Part shown: one piece after another, positions 12,601 through 23,589 of the stretch
Layout: every line of letters begins with the position of its first letter
How positions within the stretch are numbered: position 1 is the first letter of the stretch
Assembly (NCBI GenBank): GCA_942159475.1
Contig: OW804096.1
Span: 129,074,941-129,138,940, forward strand
Length of the DNA: 64,000 bases
Direction of reading: 5' to 3'
Source: Sthenelais limicola
Taxonomy: Eukaryota; Annelida; Polychaeta; Phyllodocida; Sigalionidae
Position numbers and translations under genes: made by a program
The notes under the pieces: model-generated
What the model was told of the DNA's origin: nothing
Database searches by the model: none
Seen by the model: only the letters and a program-made list of their open reading frames with translations

Positions 12601-15600
12601 TATGCAAAAACCAGCAAAGCAGACCTCATGAGCCAGATCATGATGGGCAAGGGCGATAAAGCGGTAATACTCTTAAATAAATTCCTCTTTGTTTTAAAAA
12701 AAAAGTCGATACAAACGTCTTTCATTGAAATAAAATAATGCTGCGTATAACAAGGCCATTTATTGTTTTAACTGTTTTTGGAATATTTTCATTCATGACA
12801 CATATGAATAGAATATCCACAGACTCCCACCGGTGGTATATGTATTGTCGACGGAGGTTCGTTAAAGGGTGCACGTCCAGCCTCTAAGCTCACTTCTATG
12901 GAGTTGTTATTAAATATTAAATGTGTCTACTAAAATCCATACAGCTGGAAACGTATATCTTTACATGGGTCGGTAGAAGTAAACGGTGAAATTTCAAAAA
13001 GGTAATAGCTGTGTAAATTGTATTCACGTACTGTTGCAGGACGGATTACTTGGAACTGTCATTGCTGAAGATGCTCAAAGTATAATGTCAGTTGAGAATC
13101 AAGGCGATATTCCTGATGTCACTATTAAAGGTATAGACACGTCTTATTTTTAAGCGTACACACTAGTCAAGCTAACCCTTGAAATCATATTATATAGTAT
13201 ACATTAAGTTTTATCAGTGATGGTGAAATATTAATAACAGCAAGAGTGCCTAAACATTAAGAACACTCTAAATCAAGGAGACGCATAAAATAAGAGTGTT
13301 GGGAAACATCGTAGCTGCTTCCAGGAGTAACTGTACTGGACAGTACTCATACATAATTATAATTATAAAGTAATGAAATCAATATAAATGTAAATTAAAT
13401 GCCCTATACATTTTCAGAGGATGAAGAAGCGGAACTGGTCGACAGAAATTGCCAGTGCTGTGCCCGTTGCTGCGTTGCCTATCCCCGCTGGCTGGCTTTC
13501 CAGAACTTCTTTCATCACATTGTCTCAGATACTGTCTTCGAACTTTTTATATCTTTTTGTATTGGCTTCAATGTCCTCAGTATGGCAGTGGAATATGAAG
13601 GTATGCCCGACTCATTGGATTACACACTGCAAGTGCTTAACTGGGTAAATATTGTTATCATTTTGCTATAGATAAATTAAATCACAAATCGCTTTTTTAC
13701 TTTCCATCGGAAAGTATTTTTGCTATTGTTAGTATCCACGTGAAAATGTATTCCCAATGAAGTATCCCATATGTATTCCCACGACATCGCGTGAAATGGG
13801 CTCATCTTTAGTATCTAATATAATACAGCAATATTTGACACACTTATTTCTTAGGTGTTCACTGGGATCTTTTGTGTGGAGGCTTTCTTGAAAATCATCG
13901 CTCTCGGTCGCGAATACTTCACCAGTGCCTGGAACATATTCGACATCATCATCGTCGTAATATCTTTGGTGGACATCGCATATTCTCAACAGGAAGCAAC
14001 CGATAATAACCAGGCATTGGGCATCGTCAAAGTGCTGCGAATTGTAGGCAATTTCATTGACGAAACTCTCCTAAATCACAATATTGTTTACCTTCTGATA
14101 TTCAACAAAACTCGACGGTCCTTTTAAATGTTTCTAGAGAAATATTCAGAAATAGATAGTACATCCTTTATTTATCAAACAAAAGCTTCTCCTGATTCGG
14201 ATGCGCTGCATGGTTATCTGAGCCTACATTAGATTATTTCTGTCATCAAATAGTATACTTCCTTATTCCTGTGTCAGCAGTCAGAAAAGGATTATTAATT
14301 CTATTAATTGACTAATGATTTTCATTAAATTCTTCGTCAAAGGCAGTTACATTATTGATGTTTTTAAATTTCAGTTTCGAGTCTTGAGAGTATTCAAACT
14401 AGCTCAGACATGGTCCACGATGAGAGAGCTCATATCAATCATGGGGCGGACAGTGGGGGCTTTAGGGAACCTTATGGTTATTTTAGGGATAATCATGTAT
14501 CTGTGCGCTGTCCTTGGTATGAAGTTGTTTGGCCGATATTATACCGCCGAACAATTTGGAGGCAAAGTACCTAGGTAGGTCCTCGGCTTCCAATACTAAA
14601 TTTGCATGATATATTATATTGGTGCAGTAATCGTTTAAGCCAAACAATATAATAATTAGTTCTCTGTCTATACATGTTATTGTTAATTTACATCAAGTTA
14701 TGGTCAGGCCGGAAGACCTGCTCAGCAGAAGCCTTTGACCAATTCCTGTAATTATTTTCTATAGAAATACAAATACTTATATATCTATATATTGTCATTA
14801 GTCATTATTAAATTAATAAATAGATCATGAGCGACTGTAAAGTGAAAGCACAAGGTTGTGGTGTGATATGCTGACAAATTAAATCATGCTGTAAGGATCG
14901 GCGGGCTTATTTCGTTTAGTCAACACAAAATTCTCAGTCACTTAAATGGATTGTATGTACAGCTACGGGCCCAGACTCCTTATAATTTTGTAATGACCCA
15001 GAAAATAATTGCAACGTCAAACGTGTATTTGGTGAGTGATTCTGCTTTCAATTACTGTATTCATTTGACATCAGTGGAATGATGACCAATCTTTGTTGCA
15101 GATGGAGCTTCAGCGATTTTCCAAATTCATTCATGCTCGTTTTCCGTATTCTCTGTGGAGAGTGGATCGAGCCACTGTGGGATTGTATGAAAGTAGTCGG
15201 AGAATCATGTATTTTGATTTTCATTCCGACATTGGTTCTGGGAAATTTTGTGGTAAGGAATACTCGTGTGTTTGTTGTCTTTTATAATTTCTTACCGACC
15301 ATCTATTTCATACAACACATAGGCCTACCTAATACATGGTCATTATACCGTAGATCTATACATTTTCCGACTAAAATCTATTCTACTAAGGTAAATTATA
15401 ACATTTTGCAGGTTCTAAATTTGTTCTTGGCTTTGATGTTGAACTCCTTCGCAACTGATTCGCTCGATAGGAAAAAAGAGGAGACAAAGGAAGATAAAGT
15501 CAAAGCAGGTTGGCAAAAACTAAAGGGTCTTTTTAGAAAGAATGCAGTTGAACCTATGTCGGACGGGCGAAAAACATCGATAGCCGATATTGTGGAAGAG

Positions 15601-18600
15601 TTGAAACGCCAACAACAGGCAGTTAATGATGGAGATCTAGAGATAACGGAAAACAAATCCACGCGTTCAAGTATTGGTGAATTTGACGGTGAGGACTATG
15701 TCACTGTTTAATTAACTTAATGTGGTCTATGTTAAATTGAATAAATCGGAAGAAGTAAACATGATTAACTCTGTCAGTTGCCTTTGACTTGAGTAATATC
15801 GTTTTAGACCATCTTTTAAGAAAGTGGACCTCGATGTCCCAATTTCCGTTTACGTTGTATCACTATTGCAAGCATCTTAATTGGTCGGTCGTAGCCGTTT
15901 TGCCAATTAAACTAGAACTAACATGTTAGAATTTAAATTTCATATACTTATATGTAGAATATAGAGGGTAAACCTCAATGAAACGACCACCATGTGCTAT
16001 TTTAAATGGTGTTTTTATATGATTATATTCTATTTAGAAGCTGACACCATCATGGAAATCAGTAGGTACGACGAAGGAACGATGTCCAATAAATCGCGTA
16101 AGGAGAACCTGAAAAATGCCAAAGTTGATGATGGCGACCAATCTGTTGATAAAAAACCCTCAAATGGAACGCTGAAAACCAGTAGGACGGATGTAAGACT
16201 CGTCTTTGTGTAAAAACATAACTTTTATAAGCCCATTGATTTGTTTCGTTGTATTAATAGTACAACACACAATTTAATGATACACACGACCGTGTGATAT
16301 TAAAATAGATTATATATATTTCAACATATTTATACAACCAATTCTTATGTTAGAAGGATTTACAAGGCTCACAGGAACTAACATTAGTATTATCCATGAT
16401 CTTCTGCCAGGGGCTGTTGTTAGTGCAGTGTTAATAATAGAAAGGTAGAAAGGAGGGGGTGCATGAGTGACAGATATTGGTTAGAGAAGAAAGTTGATAG
16501 ATGTTCCTATAGCTATGATAAGCTATGATGAATACAATATATGATCCTGTCTACTGACGACACAATAATATTCGCGACATCCTTTTCTCGCAGGAGATTT
16601 CTCAAGCCTTCCGTACGGATAGAGAAAAGTTCTCTGAATTCCCTGTCACAAAATCGGATCAACCGTCCCCAGAAAAGAAAGGAAAAAGTGTCGTGATCAA
16701 AGATACGAGCAAGGAGAAGAAAGATGATGACGATGATGAGGAAGTGGCGGAAATGGGAGACTGTTTACCAGAACTTTGTTTCCCGCCAAAGTAAGTGCCG
16801 TAATAATAGGTTGAAGGTTGCAGGAAATCATAAATTGTATTAAACTTCTATCTGGAAATTATGAATTATATTAAACTTCTATCACGGAAACTACCACCTT
16901 GGAAGCAAGGATTCAAATAACATTCAACTTGAAAAATTAGCATACATGCAAGAAAAGTCACCGAGACAGTATACTGATAATAATCTGGCTATGACGTTAT
17001 AGCCAAATTGCGGGTCATTGGTGACCCCTGGAGGAACTCTCCCTAGCTATCCATACTGACCAACAAACCAATATCTTCGTCCTCTTCCTTACCCTCGTCC
17101 ACCTCTGCTTAGACTGAAGTCGCAGACACACGTCCAACGATTTTCTTACTATCCACCAGAAATATTATCACCCAACCTTAATGCATTATTTTAAAAAGTT
17201 GAACGATAATTAGGATATGATTATATCGAAGCAAAACAAGATAAATTATAACATATGGTAATCTTAATTCGTGGCTCCTGTTTGTTGATTGCTTTCCAGT
17301 TGACAATTATGCTTCTCTTAGGCCTACTGTCATCGTTATTCTAGTCCATAATTTATACGTCTGTTCAGTTAGGTGGCATGAAAGAGGCACCCATTTGTAC
17401 GGGTAAGTGCAAGTTGTCGATTACAATTTGTTTTAAGTTGTTGCTACAACGTTTGTGTTTTTCTCTTAGGTTGTGTGGATGCTGTACCACCTTGCATGAG
17501 TCTGCCGTTGGAAGAAAGTGGAAGAGGCTAAGAGAAATTGCACATTTGATAACGGAGAACAAGGCCTTCGAATATTTCATCGTCATTATAATCTTGACAA
17601 GCAGTTTTACACTGACCTTTGATGATATCTACTTATATAGGCGACCCGATACAGTATATGTATTAAATATTTTGAATTACATATTTGCTGGAATATTCTT
17701 TGTGGAAATGATTCTCCGGTGGCTTTCGGTCGGATTAAAAACCTATTTCACCAGGTTTTGGACAATTTTGGATTTTGCTATAGTTGTGGTGAGTGATATG
17801 TTTTAAATCGTTTGCTATATCATCCACATAATGCAATGGATAATAACATTATGTGTATGTACGTGAGCATCATATTTACATATACTACAACACTTTACTT
17901 CCTACTTCTGTTTCCAAGTACTAGACTCGCCAATTGTTCATTTGACTTGAGGTGTGATTCATTAGTAACATAATTTGTGATTTCCTTTGTCAATTTCTCT
18001 CAGCCAGAATACCATTTTATATTTTAGGTCTCTATCGTTGATATTGCTGGCCAAACTCTCGGGGTGGATGATGTGTCTGTGTTCAAATCGCTTCGAACCT
18101 TACGAGCTTTACGTCCTCTAAAAGCCATTTCACGATGGGAAGGAATGAGGGTAACTGAATTTATAAACCCTTTTTAAAACCCATTCCTTCCAATTACTAA
18201 TGTTTAGTTTTAACAAAATTAAGCATGAACAAAGTCCCTTGATCTGGAATTAATTTTGACTTCTCTTTGAACTATATACGTTCTTTTGTTCGTCGTTTCT
18301 AAAAAAATGATTTAGAAATATACATTTGGATTGGAACTAAGTTGTTCAAATATTACTGTGCCATTTGGGGATGCGTTCTGCTTTTCCGTATGGAACAATA
18401 TCTGTGTCGTGGTTACACGTGATCTAAACTTAACTTACAAACATCGTTATCTTAATCCAGCATAATTTACAGTATGAATAAGGTTAATACTAAATAACTG
18501 TAGTTACCTTCTCAACAAACCGGTATGTATTGAATATAAAATGTCATTCTGTGTGGTTAGTTATTGGTCTCAACACGGTTACCAACCCCCATCATGCCAA

Positions 18601-21600
18601 TTGGTATAAGAAAATGTTGTGTACCTTGTATCTAAACAGATTATCTGTGTTCTCTATTCAGATCGTTGTAAATGCACTAGCACATGCTATCCCTGCAATC
18701 CTGAATGTCCTGCTCGTCTGTCTCATCATTTGGCTGGTCTTTGCCATCGCAGGCTATACACTCTTTGCTGGAAGATTTAACAGATGCATTGATCTTGCTG
18801 ACTGGGAAGTTATCAGTCATGAGATTGTTAGGAATAAAACCCAGTGTCTAGACATGATTGCAGCAGGTCATGACTTCCGCTGGCACAATCCTCCTGTCAA
18901 CTTCGATAATGTAGCCGTTGGGCTTGTGAGCCTTCTCCAAATAGTAAGTTGTGTAACTTTTTTGTAAATCCGGTCTGGTGGATTTCTGGATTTTGAGGCC
19001 TTGAAGTGGTTTTAAGACTCCCGCCTCTGTGACGTTGATGGCAACTATTTCAGGGTGTTGGTCCTTACCCACAGGCTGGTATTACAATTGAAGCCATATC
19101 TTTGCAAGCAAATATATATATTCTTGCAGATCTATCCTCTTAGGTATCATTTCATTTTTCCTCAGCTAATGCTCAAAAGTCTAATTGGTCACACATATTG
19201 CCGCATCATTCAATTCAAAATTATTTTGTTCCCAGGCTACCTTTGAAGGATGGATGGAGTTGATGATAAGTGCCACTGACATGGTTGATAGAGATATACA
19301 ACCGATTCGTATGCACTCTACTGGATACTATGTATTCTTTGTGGCGTTCATTATGATTGGCTCGTTCTTTGCTCTCAATCTCTTTATTGGTGTCATCATT
19401 GAAAATTTCAACATGTTGAAGAAAAAGGTGAGGAAATTATAGTTATTCTTTACATCTAAACTCAACAAGGCCATATGTTGTGTAAAATTATATAAAATAT
19501 CTATCTTTTACTGTGACAGTTAACTAGCATTTATAATGACATTATTTCAATACCATGTGATGCACATTAGAGATTGAGCTTAAAAAAGAAAAACTGCAGA
19601 AACCTACTGACTGGATAAAATAACCTATCAATTCACGCTAGATCCATGAAGTCGTACTTACCTTAAGACCTGCATGGATCAGAAGATTTTTTTAAATTCG
19701 TATAATACAGGACTGCAGCTGATTAATTAGACCACTTTTCATGGGTGTCGACCTAGGCTTCTACGTTCAAACATGGTATATATTGTACAATTTTGTTTAA
19801 ATTCCAAATTTCAAGCTTCTTAACATTGTTTCATTCATTGCAGTACGAGGGCGGCTATTTGGACGTTCTATTGACTCCTAGTCAAAAGAGCTACTATAAC
19901 ACAATGAAAAAGCTGGGCAATCGGAAACCGCAGAAGACTATAAAACGCCCGAAGGTAAGTGTGATTGAAATATAAGCCTCACAACTTAATATTTTTGCCA
20001 ACAAATATTCACAGGAATAGCAAAACGTCTACTACTACAAGCCGAAATTGTTTTAACATTATTATATCTCATGTACTACTAAACACATTTTTTAAAACAT
20101 TTTTTAAAACAGGTTTTCTTCTATGCTAGGGGCATATTAATAGTGAATGGAACTCAGCATTAGTAATTCAATATATTATATTAGAAGAGATTGCTGTGCA
20201 ATCTCGTCCAATAGATATTCTAGTACTAGCACCTCGTTCCATTCATTCAAGAACATGTATTATTGTATTGTGTAACTAGTTATAAAAATGCCCATACCTT
20301 GGAGGTGGAATCACATGTGCCGCTTTTCAACATGGCTTTTCATTAATGTGAGTGCTTCATTTCAGCGCCAGGTCGGTAGGAAGAACGAATATGTTCGATT
20401 GAATTTAAGACGGATTACATATATATTGTCAATACTTTATTTTTTCACAATATTCTTCAGTTGATAATATTGCTTATCTGCACACATATTTTCAGTTCAA
20501 GTTAACTTTTTTCTGTTTTTTTCCCGTTATATCTAATATTCATCATTTGGGATAATGTGTTTTCATGAACTAATGCACAGAGTTTCATCTAGCACGTCTG
20601 CATGACAATTTCTCAGCTACGGTTCAAACATCTTCACATGGAAACAGTTCTATACAAAACTACTCTCTGTGTTTAAGGCCGTTACCTAATTAGGCGATTT
20701 TTGTATGCATCCAAACATCTTATATAAATGCTTCTATCTTCTTCCTCTTTTGTACTAAAACTTGATTGATATCATTCTCTGGAAATATTCTATGCATGCC
20801 TCCTGAATATCTGCATGGCCCGGGTCGGTTTTTCTACAAGTATGGATATCTGAATATCTATACAAGCTATATTTACTCTAGTATCATATATATTTGCGTA
20901 ATGAAAAACGCCAAGCATATCCCGAATTTGACGTAACAAGTATTTGTGAGATATTTTTTTTACATTATTTATAGATCGACAGATCATATAGATAAATTAT
21001 AGCTGGCGATTTTGAGATTTTATCGAGCTTGATACTTCTTTGTTTGAAGCTGCTAGCGCGTTTTAAAATTAAATATGCATTTTCTATCCACGTTTAATGT
21101 TTTCACATGGACTTCGTTTTAGAATCCCCTACTGGTGAGTTCACAGAGAATATAACTGTCGATTTTTTTTCTTTTTAAAACTCCTTCCATTTGTATGAAA
21201 ATACTGTCCACTCTTTCAAATATCTGCTGCGGAACATTATTACCATCGCTACCCTGCATGTGACAAATTACCACTCAATGGAAATCTACTTGATCCACTT
21301 GTCAGATTTTTCCACCCATTTTAGCAGCTTGAATCGTGCAACAAATGCGAGCAAGAATCAAGACTGTTGTAACCCAGTATTATTCTTCCGCCTCTTGATG
21401 GGAGAAACTTTCTTCGAAAACATTAACAAAAAAATGTGTACTTGCAACGAATGTTCCTAACTCACTATTATATTTTTTATATATATAAAACTAAGGGTAC
21501 GTGTTATATAATCATCACATTGCTATATTCATTTCAGAACAAAATTCAAGGATTTTTCTTCGATGTTGCTGTCAGCACCAAATTTGAGCTGGCTATCGTC

Positions 21601-23589
21601 TTGCTGATCTTGATGAATATGCTGGCCATGACTATGGAGCACTACCGACAAAGTGATGCTTACACGGATGCTCTTGATATAATAAATGTCATATTCACCA
21701 CCATCTTCGCCCTAGAAGCACTCGTCAAAATGATAGGTCTGCGGTGGCATTATTTCCGGCGGATGTGGAACGTCTTTGATCTTATTATCGTCATTGTATC
21801 AATTATAGGTAATTGTCTCACCTATCTATGTATCTGCACCAATATTGTTTCGCTAGCCTAGCTCCCACCTTCGGTGATACGCCGTGGGATTCCATAAATA
21901 AAGTAAAGTTAAGATAAGAATGGCGTGTCGGTGATTGGATGCCTACTGCTGCAATAGCTTTCCTGGCTCTGGAGTACGTAGGCGTCCTAATGGGATTACA
22001 ATGGCATTTTGTGGTTTAAAGTGAGAGATTTTCTCTCAGTATGGAGGGGCTCTTTCAACTCTGAGCCTAGACTGTAAATTTGGAACCATCTGCCAAAGGA
22101 ATTTCTGAATTTCCTCAACGAGTTATTTATATATATAGTATGCATGTAAGTACATGAAAGATATAGTCCGTAGCTTAAAGGCTACGCGTTTAATGATAGC
22201 TAACCTGATTGTATCAATAATATTTTCATACCATACTTCTGCGTACATTATTATAGCGATATTCGACCAAATTTCCAACTTTCAGGTGCATTAAACATAC
22301 TTTGGCGTTTGAGGCTGTGTTTAAAATCGGCCCTTGCTAATACTTGAATTACCAAATTTCATTGCTTGCATCTTCTATTTTCAGGTGTTGTTTTGGCTGA
22401 TCTCTTGCGAAATATCATCATCACACCAACGCTACTGCGAGTGGTACGCGTCTTCCGAATAGGCCGCGTTCTTCGTCTTGTTAAGGCAGCCAAGGGAATT
22501 CGAAAACTGCTCTTCGCTCTTGTCATATCAATGCCGGCTCTGATCAACATCGGCACTCTCCTTGTGATCATGGTGTTTATGTTCGCCATATTTGGCATGA
22601 ACCTATTTGGGACAGTGAGGCGAAAAGATTCTCTTGATGATCTTACCAACTTTGAGACTTTCCTGAACAGCCTCCTTTTGCTAGTGCGTCTCGTTACGGC
22701 GGCTGGATGGAACGACATCCTTGACCCTCTCATGGAGCAGAGCGATTGTAACCACACGGCGCGTGTCATGCCTGACAACGGAGATGTTTTTACAGGAGAA
22801 GGCGGCAATTGTTCTAATCCCATTCTCGCAGGTTTCTATATGTTTAGCTATATTATCCTGACGTATCTAATCATTATCAACATGTACATTGCTGTCATCC
22901 TGGAAAACTTTAATCAAGCCCACGAACAGGAAGAGGTTGGTATCACAGAGGACGACTTTGAAATGTTTTATGTCGTTTGGGAAAGATACGATCCCCATGC
23001 AACCCAGTTTATCAAAGTGGAATATTTATCCGACCTCGTGGCGGATCTTGACTTGCCGTTGGGTATACCAAAGCCAAACGACATTGCGCTTGTTGCCTTC
23101 GATTTGCCCATCATGGAAGGTGAGCGGCTCCATTGTCTCGATATATTAACAGCATTGGTTAAATATGTTCTCGGTGGGGTGGAGGACACCTCCGAATTTA
23201 GACTGTTGAAAACGCAAATGGAAGAGCGATATCGAGCCGCATTCCCAACTCGTGTGACTCAAGTGACAATATCCACCACTATGAAGAGAAAGAAGGAAGA
23301 TGTGGCGGCTAAGACTTTGCAGAGGGCCTGGCGCAAGCACAAAGCTCAGCAAAGCATTAGGAAAATTACAAACATGGCCATGGAGGCCAAGCTTAACAAA
23401 TCTCTAACAAGGACGAGCTTTTCTGCAGCGTCTGGTAATTCTCCTCATACAGACAGGCCTTCGAGCTCTTCAAGTAGTACAGGCAGTGTTAAAGCAGTCC
23501 ACCCACCTAAGAAACATGGGAACACACTCACTGTTCCCTCAACAAACGACAGTGTTATCCCTCCCTATGACGGACATCTGAAAGTATAA
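621..23589 (+). CDS. Voltage-gated sodium channel alpha subunit, Nav2 type (D/E/E/A filter), 25-exon model
   Basis: Pore-forming four-domain cation channel of the plasma membrane. Coding exons by splice site and frame: 621-674, 7521-7598, 8132-8346, 8772-8900, 9169-9287, 9618-9821, 10075-10132, 10327-10471, 10717-10851, 12382-12663, 13040-13130, 13418-13644, 13855-14043, 14375-14574, 15102-15252, 15412-15688, 16038-16192, 16594-16790, 17470-17788, 18028-18150, 18662-18943, 19236-19427, 19844-19954, 21538-21808, 22385-23589. These sum to 5409 nt (1802 aa plus stop), a normal length for the family, and every junction keeps frame. Filter residues are D326, E729, E1214 and A1508. Nav1 has D/E/K/A, so this is the Nav2 class, which in characterised invertebrate members is poorly Na-selective and Ca-permeable (family knowledge). 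All four S4 helices carry Arg/Lys every third residue. The first two exons have no strong homology and are tentative; from 8132 onward the model is secure. Confidence 0.93.
3310..3680. repeat. Imperfect inverted repeat, possible fold-back element
   Basis: The left arm (about 3310-3425) read in reverse complement matches the right arm (about 3540-3680) over blocks such as TTGACTGG, TTGTTCGAGGG and GGGATAT, with indels. No transposase frame lies between. It resembles a decayed MITE or fold-back element; exact ends and target duplication were not found. Confidence 0.3.
4075..4260 (-). mobile_element. Possible 3' end of a non-LTR retroposon (minus orientation)
   Basis: Read on the minus strand, a G+C-richer stretch runs into AATAAAGTATTTTT and then a short tandem (TTGAA/TTCAA)n at 4080-4091. 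A poly(A)-signal-like run followed by simple 3' repeats is typical of CR1/L2-like LINE or SINE tails. No reverse-transcriptase coding is visible, so this is at best a truncated copy. Confidence 0.3.
7521..7598 (+). CDS. Tentative second coding exon of the Nav2 gene
   Basis: Acceptor TTTTTTACAG then 26 codons ending in LDKKNDP at donor GTAAGG, phase 0 on both sides. The tail LP-IF-F-PAEL followed by DP loosely resembles the L-P-F-I-x-G-x-x-P-x-E-L...DP segment that precedes the TF-V motif in Nav channels. It is placed 533 nt before the secure exon at 8132, which begins TFVVITK. The match is short, so this is an inference. Confidence 0.45.
8132..10851 (+). other. Nav2 domain I (S1-S6), exons 8132-10851
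   Basis: Seven exons cover conserved TFVV, the [16 protein letters not shown] pre-S1 block, S1 ([11 protein letters not shown]), S2-S3 ([14 protein letters not shown]), S4 with four charges ([13 protein letters not shown]), S5, an extracellular loop with Cys residues, the pore segment [14 protein letters not shown] and S6 ([22 protein letters not shown]). The filter Asp is at 10445-10447. The intron after 10471 has a GC donor. The residue after the filter Asp is aromatic (Phe), as in tetrodotoxin-sensitive Nav1 channels; whether this channel binds the toxin cannot be told. Confidence 0.9.
10852..12381 (+). other. Intron between domain I and the I-II linker, nothing recognised
   Basis: 1.5 kb of AT-rich sequence between donor GGTAATG at 10851/10852 and acceptor TTTTATCCAG at 12372-12381. 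The frames in it are short and show no conserved channel sequence. Confidence 0.6.
12382..13130 (+). other. Nav2 cytoplasmic I-II linker with charged R/E and Ala-rich helix
   Basis: Exon 12382-12663 encodes 94 residues: a run of alternating Lys/Arg/Glu, then Ala-rich sequence (A-A-A-S-A-A-A-A-A), then an acidic-polar tail. Predicted as a long charged helix or coiled coil. Exon 13040-13130 continues the linker into domain II. A longer frame in another register (from 12299) crosses the exon but lacks channel-like sequence and is a shadow. Confidence 0.75.
13418..15465 (+). other. Nav2 domain II (S1-S6)
   Basis: Exons 13418-13644, 13855-14043, 14375-14574, 15102-15252 and the start of 15412. 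A Cys-rich pre-S1 segment ([14 protein letters not shown]) leads into S1; S2 has [12 protein letters not shown]3 is [14 protein letters not shown]4 has five charges ([17 protein letters not shown]). The pore is [16 protein letters not shown] with filter Glu at 15160-15162, followed by S6 ([13 protein letters not shown]). Confidence 0.9.
15466..16790 (+). other. Nav2 II-III cytoplasmic linker
   Basis: Parts of exons 15412-15688, 16038-16192 and 16594-16790. Sequence is Lys/Glu/Asp-rich with a poly-acidic D-D-D-D-D-E-E tract near the end and the conserved-type G-D-C-L-P-E-L-C motif just before domain III. Low complexity, probably disordered. Confidence 0.8.
17470..19427 (+). other. Nav2 domain III (S1-S6)
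   Basis: Exons 17470-17788, 18028-18150, 18662-18943 and 19236-19427. Includes [20 protein letters not shown] leading to S1, S2 ([19 protein letters not shown]), S3 ([15 protein letters not shown]), S4 ([19 protein letters not shown]), S5 and a glycosylatable loop (RNKT). The pore [10 protein letters not shown] carries Glu (19245-19247) where Nav1 channels have Lys. S6 is [16 protein letters not shown]. Confidence 0.92.
19236..19265 (+). other. Domain III selectivity filter, Glu replaces the Nav1 Lys
   Basis: The exon opens with A-T-F-E-G-W-M-E. The fourth residue is the filter position; Lys here confers Na selectivity in Nav1, and Glu defines the Nav2 class. This residue assigns the gene to Nav2. 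Confidence 0.93.
19844..19954 (+). other. III-IV linker (fast-inactivation gate) with VLL in place of IFM
   Basis: A 37-codon exon. [15 protein letters not shown] aligns with the Nav1 gate Q-D-I-F-M-T-E-E-Q-K-K-Y-Y-N. The hydrophobic tripeptide is V-L-L at 19865-19873, so the central Phe, which is critical for fast inactivation in Nav1, is Leu. The flanking YYN-MKKLG and KPQK-I-RP motifs are conserved, so the alignment is firm. Confidence 0.9.
19955..21537 (+). other. Intron before domain IV, nothing recognised
   Basis: 1.58 kb, AT-rich. A 14-bp direct repeat (ACATTTTTTAAAAC) occurs twice back to back near 20084-20111. No alternative domain IV exon or coding segment was seen. Confidence 0.55.
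21538..23589 (+). other. Nav2 domain IV and C-terminal tail
   Basis: Exons 21538-21808 and 22385-23589. S1-S3 lead to S4 with many charges ([18 protein letters not shown]), S5, and the pore [15 protein letters not shown] with filter Ala at 22702-22704. S6 is [16 protein letters not shown]. The tail has the EF-hand-like block ([19 protein letters not shown]) and an IQ-like motif at about 23317-23349 ([11 protein letters not shown]) with Leu in place of the first Ile. A Ser-rich end stops at TAA 23587-23589. Confidence 0.93.
21850..21930 (+). mobile_element. Possible retroposon 3' tail inside a Nav2 intron
   Basis: A TCCCAC/GTGGGA hairpin around CTTCGGTGATACGCC is followed by AATAAAGTAAAGTTAAG. 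A hairpin plus AATAAAGTA-type ending is reminiscent of CR1/L2-like LINE 3' ends. It is too short to classify. Confidence 0.25.

Noticed and set aside
22359..22823. 154-codon open frame antisense to the Nav2 last exon
   Set aside because: It lies wholly on the complement of the S4-S5 and pore coding sequence of domain IV; Arg/Ser-rich composition is a by-product of the sense codons.
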